A stretch of DNA of 64,000 nucleotides from Bacillota bacterium. GTDB lineage: Bacteria > Bacillota > Clostridia > Acetivibrionales > DSM-1351. Under the pieces are notes generated by a model. It had not been told where the DNA came from. It saw nothing but the letters and a program-made list of their open reading frames with translations, and made no database searches. The DNA lies in NCBI GenBank assembly GCA_023393115.1, contig JAEWMS010000006.1, positions 18,693-82,692 of the forward strand, written 5' to 3'. Of this stretch, positions 54,821-62,807 are shown one piece after another; within the stretch, counting starts at the first letter, position 1; each line of letters starts with the position of its first letter. The position numbers and the translations under genes were made by a program.

Positions 54821-54849
54821 TTGACCAGTTAATATTTTCAAACTATAAT
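54821..54849 (+). promoter_or_regulatory. Near-consensus sigma-A promoter
   Basis: TTGACC, exactly 17 bp, then TATAAT. The predicted start is A54856. No plus-strand gene follows before 56140, and a terminator lies only about 25-60 bp downstream. Confidence 0.75.
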
Positions 54850-54855
54850 ATAATT

Positions 54856-54916
54856 AGAAGGTGAGGAAAGGCACCGTTTTATATCCTATTGTCAAAATAG
54901 GATATTTTTATTTTTA
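54856..54916 (+). ncRNA. Candidate small RNA of about 60 nt
   Basis: The transcript predicted from the promoter just upstream would have a first hairpin (GGTG/CACC around AGGAAAGG, 54860-54874) and then an intrinsic terminator (ATATCCTATT/AATAGGATAT, loop GTCAA-like, 54881-54905, followed by TTTTTATTTTT). No ORF fits. It is either an orphan small RNA or a constitutive terminated leader whose gene has been lost. The sequence from 54657 to 54820 ahead of the promoter shows nothing else. Confidence 0.5.
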
Positions 54917-54971
54917 TATAAATTGTAACACATAAGATTCTGCATTTCTCATATTAGTCTATTATCAATGG

Positions 54972-55280
54972 TCAACTAAATATCTTAATAATAAAAACCG
55001 TTAGTACTGACCCACAAATGACAAAGGTAATATTTAATTTAAAACAGGATAATATCACAGCAACCGCGCCCCCGGCTAGTCCCACTAGCGGGTTTCCCTG
55101 TTCAACAGAGACAATTCCCGGGAAAATAAGTGAACCTAAAGCTGCATATGGTAATGCAGATAAAAACCGTTGGGTTCGAAGGGATATCCTAATCTTGTCA
55201 AGAGCAACTGCCGGTATTGCTCTGGGGAGATATGTTACTATTGACATTCCCAGAATCATTAGAAATATTTTGATATCCAT
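54972..55280 (-). CDS. azlD: AzlD family protein, second copy
   Basis: 102 residues, three to four membrane helices, with VTYLPRAIPAVAL near the start as in the first copy. ATG 55280 has AAGGAG 10 nt upstream; a GTG three codons earlier is too close to that site. It overlaps the end of the azlC gene by about 83 bp in another frame, unlike the abutting arrangement at 28.7 kb. Confidence 0.9.
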   Translation of the reverse strand: MDIKIFLMILGMSIVTYLPRAIPAVALDKIRISLRTQRFLSALPYAALGSLIFPGIVSVEQGNPLVGLAGGAVAVILSCFKLNITFVICGSVLTVFIIKIFS

Positions 55281-55983
55281 CAACTTCACACTCCTTTCTT
55301 AAAATGATAGAGCCTGTCAACCCTCCTATTATTGTAGAAAAGACAACTGACCAACCTATTCCTAAAAAAATACTGAAAACAGAATTCAGGAGAATGCTGA
55401 TGCCTACTACAAGGCCTACCTTCAAATTTTTCAATATATTTGGCATCAGGATAGCTATAAACATTGCATATAACGCAATTGAAATACTCATGCAGATTTC
55501 AGCAGGTACGATTTTGCATAGCACCGTACCCATAATTGTGCCTGTAACCCAAGAGCCGTATGTCATAAGGGTAAGGCCTGAAAAAAAGAACTGGTTGCAG
55601 CTTTCATCATTTTCCATGGACATGATTCCAAAAGTCTCGTCAGTAATTCCAAAGGCTAAAATAACCTTAACTGGTACTGGTACATCTTTCATACGGCTCA
55701 TGACACAGGTACTCATGATTAGATGCCGGATATTAATAATAAAAGTAGCAATAATAATCTCCAGATTGCCTGTTCCCATAGCCAGCATATTAACTGCCAT
55801 TAGTTGACTTGCACCCGCCAGTACCATTATTGACATAAAAATAGCTTCAAAGGCTGTAAGTCCTGACTGAAGTGCTACTACAGAGAAAGCAGTTGAAATT
55901 GGGATAAAACCAACTAGTATCGGTATTCCCTTCCTTATACCCTTTCTAAATTGTTTACCTTTTTCATAATCATATAAAACCAT
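55198..55983 (-). CDS. azlC: AzlC family protein, second copy
   Basis: 261 residues with about seven membrane segments; signatures GIPILVGFIPISTAF, LAGASQLMAVNML, NIRHLIMSTCVMSR and FGITDETF. The last 28 or so residues are hydrophilic, rich in Asn and Ser (DGYQNISNDSG), and coincide with the overlapping azlD start, so they may be a late extension. A MocR-type regulator is transcribed divergently 150 bp away, suggesting this copy is controlled by an amino-acid- or PLP-linked signal. Confidence 0.9.
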   Translation of the reverse strand: MVLYDYEKGKQFRKGIRKGIPILVGFIPISTAFSVVALQSGLTAFEAIFMSIMVLAGASQLMAVNMLAMGTGNLEIIIATFIINIRHLIMSTCVMSRMKDVPVPVKVILAFGITDETFGIMSMENDESCNQFFFSGLTLMTYGSWVTGTIMGTVLCKIVPAEICMSISIALYAMFIAILMPNILKNLKVGLVVGISILLNSVFSIFLGIGWSVVFSTIIGGLTGSIILRKECEVDGYQNISNDSGNVNSNISPQSNTGSCS

Positions 55984-56139
55984 AATCTTTCCTTTCTGGA
56001 ATTAACTGGTCTAAAACATTTTTAATTAATATAAGCACTTGTGAAAAGCCTCTATTTTCCATATAATTTAACATGCAAACAGGAATATCTGTAGTTCCAC
56101 AAATGGGTATTTTTTTTGGTACCGGAAAGGGATGTCGAT

Positions 56140-57579
56140 ATGATTTGGATAGAAATTGAAAAAAACTCAGGAGTCCCTATAATAAGACAAATTTATAATC
56201 AGATATGTGAAAAAATCTTAAAAGGTGAACTCAAAGGAGGCGACCAACTGCCATCAACAAGGGAATTGGCAACTTTTTTTAATGTTTCACGCAATGTTGT
56301 GCTGGAAGCTTATGAAATGCTGCTCGCAGAAGGTTATACAATCAGTAAACCCAATGTTGGAACTTTTGTTGCTGAGGCGGCGGTATTGGATGAAAAACCT
56401 ATACCCGCATCAGAATTGGTAACCACAATCAATAATTTCTATACTGAATTAAATAATGACATTATAGATTTTCGTCCCGGCGTTCCTGCACTGGATCTTA
56501 TTCCGAGAAAAAAATGGATTCAAATAAGGAATGAGACATTACTTGACTCACCTGACTACATTTTTGGATATGGCTTTCCTGAAGGCCGCACAGAGCTTAG
56601 GAACTCAATTTGCCGCTATCTTCAAAGAACACGGGGGTTAAACTGCCATCCTGACCAGGTTGTCATAACATCAAGTTCAGTTCAAAGCTTTTCAATTTTA
56701 TCAAGGATTTTATTAAACAATACAGACTCTTACATCCTCGAAGACCCATTACATGTTGAAATAAAAAAGGTCTTTACCCTGGCCAGTTCATCAAGTCATT
56801 CGATTCCGGTTGATAATAATGGAATCCAGACAGCTTTGCTTCCCAAGAATATTGACCCAAAATTCATATTTGTTACTCCCTCCCACCAATATCCACTCGG
56901 AGGAACTTTACCTATTCAAAGAAGAATTGAGTTGATACAGTACGCCCGTTCAAAGGATTGCTATATTATTGAGGATGACTATGATAGTGAATACCGTTAT
57001 ACAGGCTCTCCAGTCAGTTCTCTGCAAGGTTTGGATCCTGACCATGTTATATATGCCGGTACCTTCAGTAAAGTTATGTTCCCCTCAATACGACTTGCAT
57101 ATGTTATACTGCCTTGGTCATTAGTTAATGACTTCCGTGAATATAAAAGAAGAAGTGATTATTTTACAAATATAACAGACCAGTTAGCTATGTCAAAATT
57201 TATTGATAACATGCTATTGGACCGACATATAAGCAAGATGAAGAAAATTTACCATAAACGACGGAATTATCTGATAGACAGCCTTAATAGAAATTTTGGC
57301 AGTGAAATTAAAATCCATGGAGAATCTACCGGACTGCACCTTATATGTGAGTTTAGTTCATACGAGTTTTCCGAAGAATTAGTTCACTATATTTATACCC
57401 TCGGAGTTGGAGTTTATCCCGTATGGGTTCACTCCTGCCGAAAGGATTACCCAAATAATCTTGTTATAATGGGCTATAGTCATTTAGACCTCAAGAAGAT
57501 TGAGTCAGGAGTTATTTTGCTCTGTGAAGGTTTGAAGAAATGGAAAGATAGCAGTTTATCCCGCAGCTACCTCATCTAG
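56140..57579 (+). CDS. MocR/PdxR-type regulator (GntR DNA-binding domain fused to aminotransferase fold)
   Basis: 479 residues. The first 75 or so form a GntR winged helix (GVPIIRQIYNQICEKILKG, LPSTRELATFFNVSRNVVLEAYEML). The rest is a fold-type I aminotransferase domain with the PLP segment YIIEDDYDSEYRY and Schiff-base lysine in AGTFSKVMFPSIRLAY. MocR proteins sense PLP or amino-acid adducts and control neighbouring, often divergent, genes, here probably the azlCD pair. ATG 56140 has AAAGGGATG about 7 nt upstream. Its end overlaps the convergent transglutaminase gene by 8 bp. Confidence 0.93.
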   Translation: MIWIEIEKNSGVPIIRQIYNQICEKILKGELKGGDQLPSTRELATFFNVSRNVVLEAYEMLLAEGYTISKPNVGTFVAEAAVLDEKPIPASELVTTINNFYTELNNDIIDFRPGVPALDLIPRKKWIQIRNETLLDSPDYIFGYGFPEGRTELRNSICRYLQRTRGLNCHPDQVVITSSSVQSFSILSRILLNNTDSYILEDPLHVEIKKVFTLASSSSHSIPVDNNGIQTALLPKNIDPKFIFVTPSHQYPLGGTLPIQRRIELIQYARSKDCYIIEDDYDSEYRYTGSPVSSLQGLDPDHVIYAGTFSKVMFPSIRLAYVILPWSLVNDFREYKRRSDYFTNITDQLAMSKFIDNMLLDRHISKMKKIYHKRRNYLIDSLNRNFGSEIKIHGESTGLHLICEFSSYEFSEELVHYIYTLGVGVYPVWVHSCRKDYPNNLVIMGYSHLDLKKIESGVILLCEGLKKWKDSSLSRSYLI

Positions 57580-59902
57580 CCTTGGCAGCTACTGTGTACA
57601 TGTCATTTTTTGAATCGTATGTCAGGACAACCTTAATTTCTGAAGTCGGCCATAAATATCCAATGTTTGGTTTAATTTTTTTATCAGCCATCCTGAAAGT
57701 GACTGTATATCCGTCAATCCAGTAGAATTTTTTAAGCAGATATATCCTCAACTCGTCCTGAGATTTTATTTTCATACCATCAACTTCAGGACACAGATTT
57801 TCATCGGGAACTCCCATTAAGGCTTTATGATCCTTCATAAACGTAAATTTATCAACCAAATAGTATTTATATGCGATTTTTTTCGGGTCACCGTCATCCC
57901 ACGTAGTATCGACAAACTTCCATTGACCGTTCAAAAACACGACGTTCCAAGCATGATCGGCTCCAGAGGTAATTACCCCTCCACCTTCTGAGGTACATGG
58001 GATTCCTGCTCTGTCACATAGATATTGGAACAGCATTGTATAATCTCCGCAAACACCGCGACCTTTATCAATGGTTGTCAACACTGATTCAACTGTTTCC
58101 TCATCAGCATAATTTGAATCATAAGTAATATGCTTTACAACGAAATCATGGATGGCCTTTACTTTTTGTTCAGCAGTCATATCTGTCTTGATAATTTTAG
58201 CCAGAATACTATCAATCTTTGCGTAAATCTTCTTATGTATGGAATCAATCTGCAAGTTCATATCCGCTTTTTCACCGGTTTTAAGTATGCGCGGTTCTAT
58301 TTTGAACTGTAATTCAGGCCCATAAGTTCCTTTGTCAAAATCAATATACTTTACACCATTTTTAAACGTGAACTTTATACCATTTTCCGGAGTAAAGAAT
58401 TCCAGTAAAACACATCCTGTGTCTATTCTCATGTAGCTTCCACTTCTTTTAATATCGCCAATAGCGGAATCCTCAAATTCATATTCGATATATTCTTCAA
58501 TCTGCTCCTTGCTATCGAATTGCATATGTATGACATTTTTCCCTATTACTATTTTGGAAGGATCAGATGTATATATTGGAGCCTCATAACCTCGGATATT
58601 GTTAAATTCAAATTTAAATTTATCCATGATGGCATCTTCTTTTGTATACATACTTTCAGGCTCAAAGTTCATTCCTATTGTGTCAATTCCATTATCTAGA
58701 CAATTTGATACAGTTACCAGGTCAGAAAATGGAATTTTTGCGCAATCAACAATCCTCAGCGTAGTTGATATACCTGAATCCTGATATATTATACCGTTAA
58801 TCAGATGTTTTACCGCCTCAAGCCTATTAAGAGGCTTGTTTAAATCCCTGTCGCTATCTATCATTCCGTAAATAAAGGCATTTTTAATATAGTCAGGAGC
58901 TTCCTGGCCAATTGTTCCTTCTTCCAGAACAATTTTCTCATCTACTTCTTTCGACTCAAAATACAGTCTTGCAAGCTCATCAAGGGTTATTGCTTCACTG
59001 AAGCCTGAAGAGAAATATTCTGATAAATCACCATTAAGGAGTTTACCTACAATTTCATCTCTTACTTTGGGTGAGGGTGAGTCCTTAGGGAATTTAAAGT
59101 ATTCCACCTTTTTATCTTTTTCCCTGTCCCCCTGAATTCCCTCCAGCATAGCTTGATATTCCTCGATAATTGTATCCAGGGTTTCAGTACCATCATATTT
59201 TAACCATTCCGGTTTGCATATGTCGCTATGAATACTGGCAATAGCTTCAGCAGCAACAATTCTCGAAGGTTTCATCTCCTTAAATAGTTGCTCTGTCTTC
59301 TCAGGTAAATCCTTTATTATTTCTACACTGATTTTGTTTCCAAGCAGTAAAGACTGATTGATATACCTTGCAACCTGGCTTTTTACTTCAAAATCAGCAG
59401 GGTTTACTTCATCCTTTTTATAACCCATATTTACAAAATTGCCAGTCAGATTTTCAAACTCGTAAAACTCGTCTCCGGCTATTCCAAAGGATAAGGTTAC
59501 AGTCATATCCTCCTCATAATAAAAGTAACTCTTGGTTGTCTTAAGTGCATCCAAGATTTGAGTAGATATTTTTTTGTAATCTTCACTGGTCAAGCCACCA
59601 AGTTCCTCTTCCTTTAATTCAATAGCAAGCTTCATAGTATCGATTTCTTTAGTAACTGCTGCCTTTATCTTATCAGCAGGCATTTTTGGTAACATCTTGG
59701 CTTTGAAATCTGTCTTTCCTCCGCGAGTTATCTCCAGAGTATAATTCTGCTGTTCACTTGCCATAAAAGCCTTTTCCACCTGTGCGAAAGTGGCATCAAG
59801 TGCTTTGTTATTGGTAAAATATTTTGTACTAGATTCAGCTAAAACAGAAGAAGTATTTAATAGTAATACAAAAATCAGTAAAAACGCACTAATTTTTTTC
59901 AT
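57572..59902 (-). CDS. Secreted transglutaminase-like protein
   Basis: 776 residues with a signal peptide (about 1-22, ending SSVLAES). The long N-terminal and middle part (to about 560) is of unknown fold; it includes TIGQEAPDYIKNAFIYGMIDSDRDL, which recalls an S-layer-homology (SLH) repeat. The transglutaminase-like core follows: C618 in GRGVCGDYTMLF, H650 in ADHAWNVVF and D665 in FVDTTWDD, a complete triad. In bacteria this fold mostly acts as a cysteine protease or amidase on the cell surface. AAAGGAG lies before the ATG. Monocistronic. Confidence 0.88.
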   Translation of the reverse strand: MKKISAFLLIFVLLLNTSSVLAESSTKYFTNNKALDATFAQVEKAFMASEQQNYTLEITRGGKTDFKAKMLPKMPADKIKAAVTKEIDTMKLAIELKEEELGGLTSEDYKKISTQILDALKTTKSYFYYEEDMTVTLSFGIAGDEFYEFENLTGNFVNMGYKKDEVNPADFEVKSQVARYINQSLLLGNKISVEIIKDLPEKTEQLFKEMKPSRIVAAEAIASIHSDICKPEWLKYDGTETLDTIIEEYQAMLEGIQGDREKDKKVEYFKFPKDSPSPKVRDEIVGKLLNGDLSEYFSSGFSEAITLDELARLYFESKEVDEKIVLEEGTIGQEAPDYIKNAFIYGMIDSDRDLNKPLNRLEAVKHLINGIIYQDSGISTTLRIVDCAKIPFSDLVTVSNCLDNGIDTIGMNFEPESMYTKEDAIMDKFKFEFNNIRGYEAPIYTSDPSKIVIGKNVIHMQFDSKEQIEEYIEYEFEDSAIGDIKRSGSYMRIDTGCVLLEFFTPENGIKFTFKNGVKYIDFDKGTYGPELQFKIEPRILKTGEKADMNLQIDSIHKKIYAKIDSILAKIIKTDMTAEQKVKAIHDFVVKHITYDSNYADEETVESVLTTIDKGRGVCGDYTMLFQYLCDRAGIPCTSEGGGVITSGADHAWNVVFLNGQWKFVDTTWDDGDPKKIAYKYYLVDKFTFMKDHKALMGVPDENLCPEVDGMKIKSQDELRIYLLKKFYWIDGYTVTFRMADKKIKPNIGYLWPTSEIKVVLTYDSKNDMYTVAAKAR

Positions 59903-60003
59903 AAATTTCTCCTTTAAATCAAAATGACCTTTTCTATAGCCTATCTAAATTGTAAATTAAAGGATGAAATTAGTCAAATTATGGCTAAAAGATTGTGAAC
60001 ATA

Positions 60004-60762
60004 TTATTCTTCCCTAAAAATCATTGAAGTCACATAATTACCAAATTTCTCTAATCCTCCTTTAACAGTCTGCATTTTATCGTCACTGGCATAACACTCC
60101 AGTGCATACTTGATAATATTACTATATTGGGAATCCAGATTTTCCATGCCCCAGCGACCTCCCTGCTCTTTTGATAAAACCAAGCCATGTTTAATAAAAG
60201 CTAATACCCTACATAAGTTAAGCACAAAGTACATGGGGTTATCCCACATATTATCTTGTGCGTATCCCACATCTTTTTTGATGCTATCGAGATAGTCATC
60301 CTTTGGTACGGCAGCAAACACATCCTCTATAGGCTGACCGCTCCAAGTTATCCCACAATTCTTGATTATGGTAAAGTGTGCAGCAAGGTCCGGGTCTTCT
60401 CCATTCATACGATTGCAATAACCTTCGGGGTCTCTTATGTACCAGTCTTTATGCGGATTGGCATAATGTAGATCAAAGGGCGTCGGATAGATAAAATTCG
60501 TACAGACCTCTTTAAGTACAATATGCATTTCCAATCCCTTGGGTGGAGCCAATTCATTATGTTTTATAACAGCATCCATCAACTGCCTTTTTATGTCCTG
60601 AGACAGTTGTTCATTTATCACCACAATAAAATCAATATCACTTTTGCTCCAGTTGAAGCATTGCATTGCAATTGAGCCATGTACATATAGTCCTACAAAA
60701 TTTTCTTTCAATATCTCCTGAAAAGTGTCAGATATTTGGTCTAGTAACAATTTATATTCCAT
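60004..60762 (-). CDS. Nucleotidyltransferase, AadA/ANT(9)-like with DUF4111 C-terminal domain
   Basis: 252 residues. The nucleotidyltransferase motif is HGSIAMQCFNWSKSDIDFIVV (about 29-49), with the metal-binding Asp pair in SDID. The rest is the helical DUF4111-type domain seen in streptomycin/spectinomycin adenylyltransferases (KNCGITWSGQPIEDVF, LNLCRVLAF). Related chromosomal proteins are common and often give no resistance, so a drug-modifying role is only possible. AAAGGAG lies about 11 nt before the ATG. No mobile element is adjacent. Confidence 0.88.
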   Translation of the reverse strand: MEYKLLLDQISDTFQEILKENFVGLYVHGSIAMQCFNWSKSDIDFIVVINEQLSQDIKRQLMDAVIKHNELAPPKGLEMHIVLKEVCTNFIYPTPFDLHYANPHKDWYIRDPEGYCNRMNGEDPDLAAHFTIIKNCGITWSGQPIEDVFAAVPKDDYLDSIKKDVGYAQDNMWDNPMYFVLNLCRVLAFIKHGLVLSKEQGGRWGMENLDSQYSNIIKYALECYASDDKMQTVKGGLEKFGNYVTSMIFREE

Positions 60763-61008
60763 ACATCACCATCTCCTTTATTTTCTATAGCAATAATATC
60801 ATATATACAACCTAATTTATTACCGTTATTCTTTTAATCTTTATATGAGAAATACTTCCCCAGCTTTCTTTTTCCTTAAGCTCTGGAATATATACCAATC
60901 CACCGCCTATGTACTCCCCCTGTACGATTCTTTACATAACGATATAAAATGCTTTCGCTTTTTATATCATTTTGTTATAATTAACAGAAAAAGGGGGGGC
61001 GGAAATTT

Positions 61009-61365
61009 ACGTTTTGTCAAAGATGTGGGAATAAAGTTGGTAACGAAGAGAACTTTTGTAGTAAGTGTGGCAATGCCATTGAAGATCAGACGATAGTGCA
61101 AGATTTTCAAATGACACAACCTAAAAATGATGGAAAAGCAATAGCATCCTTTGTATTAGGAATTATAGGTCTCGTTGCGTGGCTTATTCCTCTTTTAGGC
61201 TTTCCAATTAGCATTGTTGGTTTAGTTCTTGCGTCTCTCTCGTTAAATAAAGGACAAAAAGGTAAAGCGGTTGTCGGTTTGGTGTTATGCATTTTAGGAT
61301 TGGTTGCTACTTTAATTAACTCGGTAATCGGAGCATATTTGGGGGTTACAGGACAGCTGTATTAA
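61009..61365 (+). CDS. Zinc-ribbon DUF4190 membrane protein with ACG in the start position
   Basis: 118 residues if begun at ACG 61009. The N-terminus then reads FCQRCGNKVGNEENFCSKCG, a four-cysteine zinc ribbon exactly as expected at the start of such proteins. It is followed by a linker and two membrane helices (about 43-65 and 80-105), with GKAIASFVLGIIGLVAW typical of DUF4190. A strong purine-rich site (AAAGGGGGGGCGG) ends 6 nt before the ACG. No ATG, GTG or TTG is in frame upstream of the cysteines after the last stop; the first is GTG 61096, which would lose the zinc ribbon. Either ACG initiates weakly or an ATG has mutated. Confidence 0.7.
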   Translation, partial: TFCQRCGNKVGNEENFCSKCGNAIEDQTIVQDFQMTQPKNDGKAIASFVLGIIGLVAWLIPLLGFPISIVGLVLASLSLNKGQKGKAVVGLVLCILGLVATLINSVIGAYLGVTGQLY

Positions 61366-61411
61366 TAATTTTACTTGATAAACTCAAAATAATTATTGTT
61401 ATCTAAAGTGT

Positions 61412-61449
61412 AAACCCCTTAAAACTATAAAATTAGAGTTAAGGGGTTA
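61412..61449 (+). terminator. Hairpin after the DUF4190 gene
   Basis: AACCCCTTAA/TTAAGGGGTT with an 18-nt loop, 46 bp after the stop codon. The T-tract is weak on both strands, so it may serve both convergent genes partially. Confidence 0.5.
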
Positions 61450-61572
61450 ATCAATTTCTTGGAGTACACAGTATTTACACAGCAAGTTACTTATGTTTCA
61501 GATTGTGCCTTAAAGTCATCTAAAAGTCTGTCGAGATTATCCTCTCTAGGTTTAGATTATGTTTCATTTATA

Positions 61573-62295
61573 TCAAAAAAGTTTCTTATCGCCTAAGACA
61601 TTGATTCCTAATTCTTTTGCGAGGCTATTTTGCTTGAACGGATTAACCTTTTGAACAACTCCGTCACGTTTAAAAAATGAGCCGGTGTTTTTAAACCAAA
61701 ATGTTATACCGGCGATTTCGCATTGTTTACGTATATCCAGAACCCACTCATAATCGCATTCTCGGGCTTCTCGACCGGTTTCGCCTCCAACGCTAACGTG
61801 TTCAATACCGTCTAAGTACTTACTTAAATCAATCGCCCCAAGCAATGGAGCGCAAGCAACAAAACGCCTTTTAATTGGGTATGACAGAAATATCGGTAGT
61901 CGATAGTCCGCAATTTCTTGATTTTCAACAGTGCATCCTATGTTTACGTTATCATATCCATCACCCCAATCAGCAGGCAGTGATACGTTGAAACGGTCAA
62001 TACGTTTGGTTAAAATTAAAAATTCAAGGTCGGGGCGGCTTTTTATCATAGCCCACGCCTCGGTACGCCATTCATCTGCCTCGGCGATAAAGAAATCAGA
62101 AGCGAAGCATGTAGCCACAATTTTTCCGCTAGATATTTTAGGCACACCTTTAGCTGATTTAGCTATCGGTTTACTAAATTCTTCTGTTTTAAAAATGGTA
62201 TTCTGTCCATATCGTTTAGAGAATGGGCCATAAAAATAACAATATGTGCAACCATCACTCACTTTATAGCAGCCTGTCCATGGCTCCCAATTCAT
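61573..62295 (-). CDS. DUF5131 family (phage Gp37/Gp68-like) protein
   Basis: 240 residues. The opening NWEPWTGCYKVSDGCTYCY with three cysteines is the DUF5131 hallmark and recalls a radical-SAM-like cluster site, though spacing differs from CxxxCxxC. Later come FLILTKRIDRF, NVNIGCTVENQE, and VSVGGETGREARECDYEWV. The family occurs in phages and mobile regions; its function is unknown. It is the last gene of a three-gene operon with VOC and AraC genes, 21 bp after VOC. GGGGTG lies before the ATG. Confidence 0.88.
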   Translation of the reverse strand: MNWEPWTGCYKVSDGCTYCYFYGPFSKRYGQNTIFKTEEFSKPIAKSAKGVPKISSGKIVATCFASDFFIAEADEWRTEAWAMIKSRPDLEFLILTKRIDRFNVSLPADWGDGYDNVNIGCTVENQEIADYRLPIFLSYPIKRRFVACAPLLGAIDLSKYLDGIEHVSVGGETGREARECDYEWVLDIRKQCEIAGITFWFKNTGSFFKRDGVVQKVNPFKQNSLAKELGINVLGDKKLF

Positions 62296-62316
62296 ATTTT
62301 CACCCCTAATAACCCT

Positions 62317-62772
62317 TTACATAAGGCTTTTAACAAATTCTACAGGGAACATGGTTCTCTCCGCAGTTTCCTCAATGCTAAGTCCTTGTGCTAAAAAACG
62401 TTTTGCTACACTTGCCATGCTTTCGGCCACTTCAACTATAAATTTATCATAGTCATAAAACCTTATAACACGCTGTCCCCACGGATATTCTTTAGCCTTG
62501 TGAATAAATTCAATTCCTTCTGTGTTGCTGATTTTATGTTGCCAATAATCCAAATCTTCTACTTCAAAGTAAAGCTGAAAGTTGTTCGACTGCGCCTTAC
62601 TGGGCAAATCTGCACCAACAAGTTCAGTGTAATTGGATTGCAGGGAAAGCCCTCTTTCAAAAGACACATGTACCCCCAAATCCATCATAATCTTTTGTTC
62701 CATTACAGTTTCGTAAAAATGCTTTGCCTTCTCCATATCAGATACGGCAATCAAAGTTCCTTGATATTGCAT
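62317..62772 (-). CDS. VOC family protein (glyoxalase/bleomycin-resistance fold)
   Basis: 151 residues. A first VOC module (QGTLIAVSDMEKAKHFYETVM) and a second with FYDYDKFIVEVAES near the end. A helical tail of about 30 residues (KRFLAQGLSIEETAERTMFP) is extra to the basic fold and looks like part of a helix-turn-helix. ATG 62772 has GAGGAG 7 nt upstream. It lies between araC-type and DUF5131 genes in a tight operon. Substrate unknown; drug or toxic-aldehyde handling is possible. Confidence 0.88.
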   Translation of the reverse strand: MQYQGTLIAVSDMEKAKHFYETVMEQKIMMDLGVHVSFERGLSLQSNYTELVGADLPSKAQSNNFQLYFEVEDLDYWQHKISNTEGIEFIHKAKEYPWGQRVIRFYDYDKFIVEVAESMASVAKRFLAQGLSIEETAERTMFPVEFVKSLM

Positions 62773-62807
62773 ACTATCACTCCTCATTAGTTTTACTTAA
62801 TTATATA

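Noticed and set aside
60004..60762. Aminoglycoside resistance gene
   Set aside because: Only the fold is supported. Chromosomal relatives of this type often lack resistance activity and no mobile element or resistance cluster is adjacent, so resistance is not claimed.
60845..61096. 83-codon plus-strand frame overlapping the DUF4190 start
   Set aside because: It has no binding site, and the zinc ribbon encoded in another frame of the same DNA is far more convincing.
61500..61572. C-terminal remnant of a recombinase or relaxase (minus-strand REDNLDRLLDDFKAQSET)
   Set aside because: The segment reads like a protein end, but it is only about 20 residues with no recognisable motif or upstream continuation.
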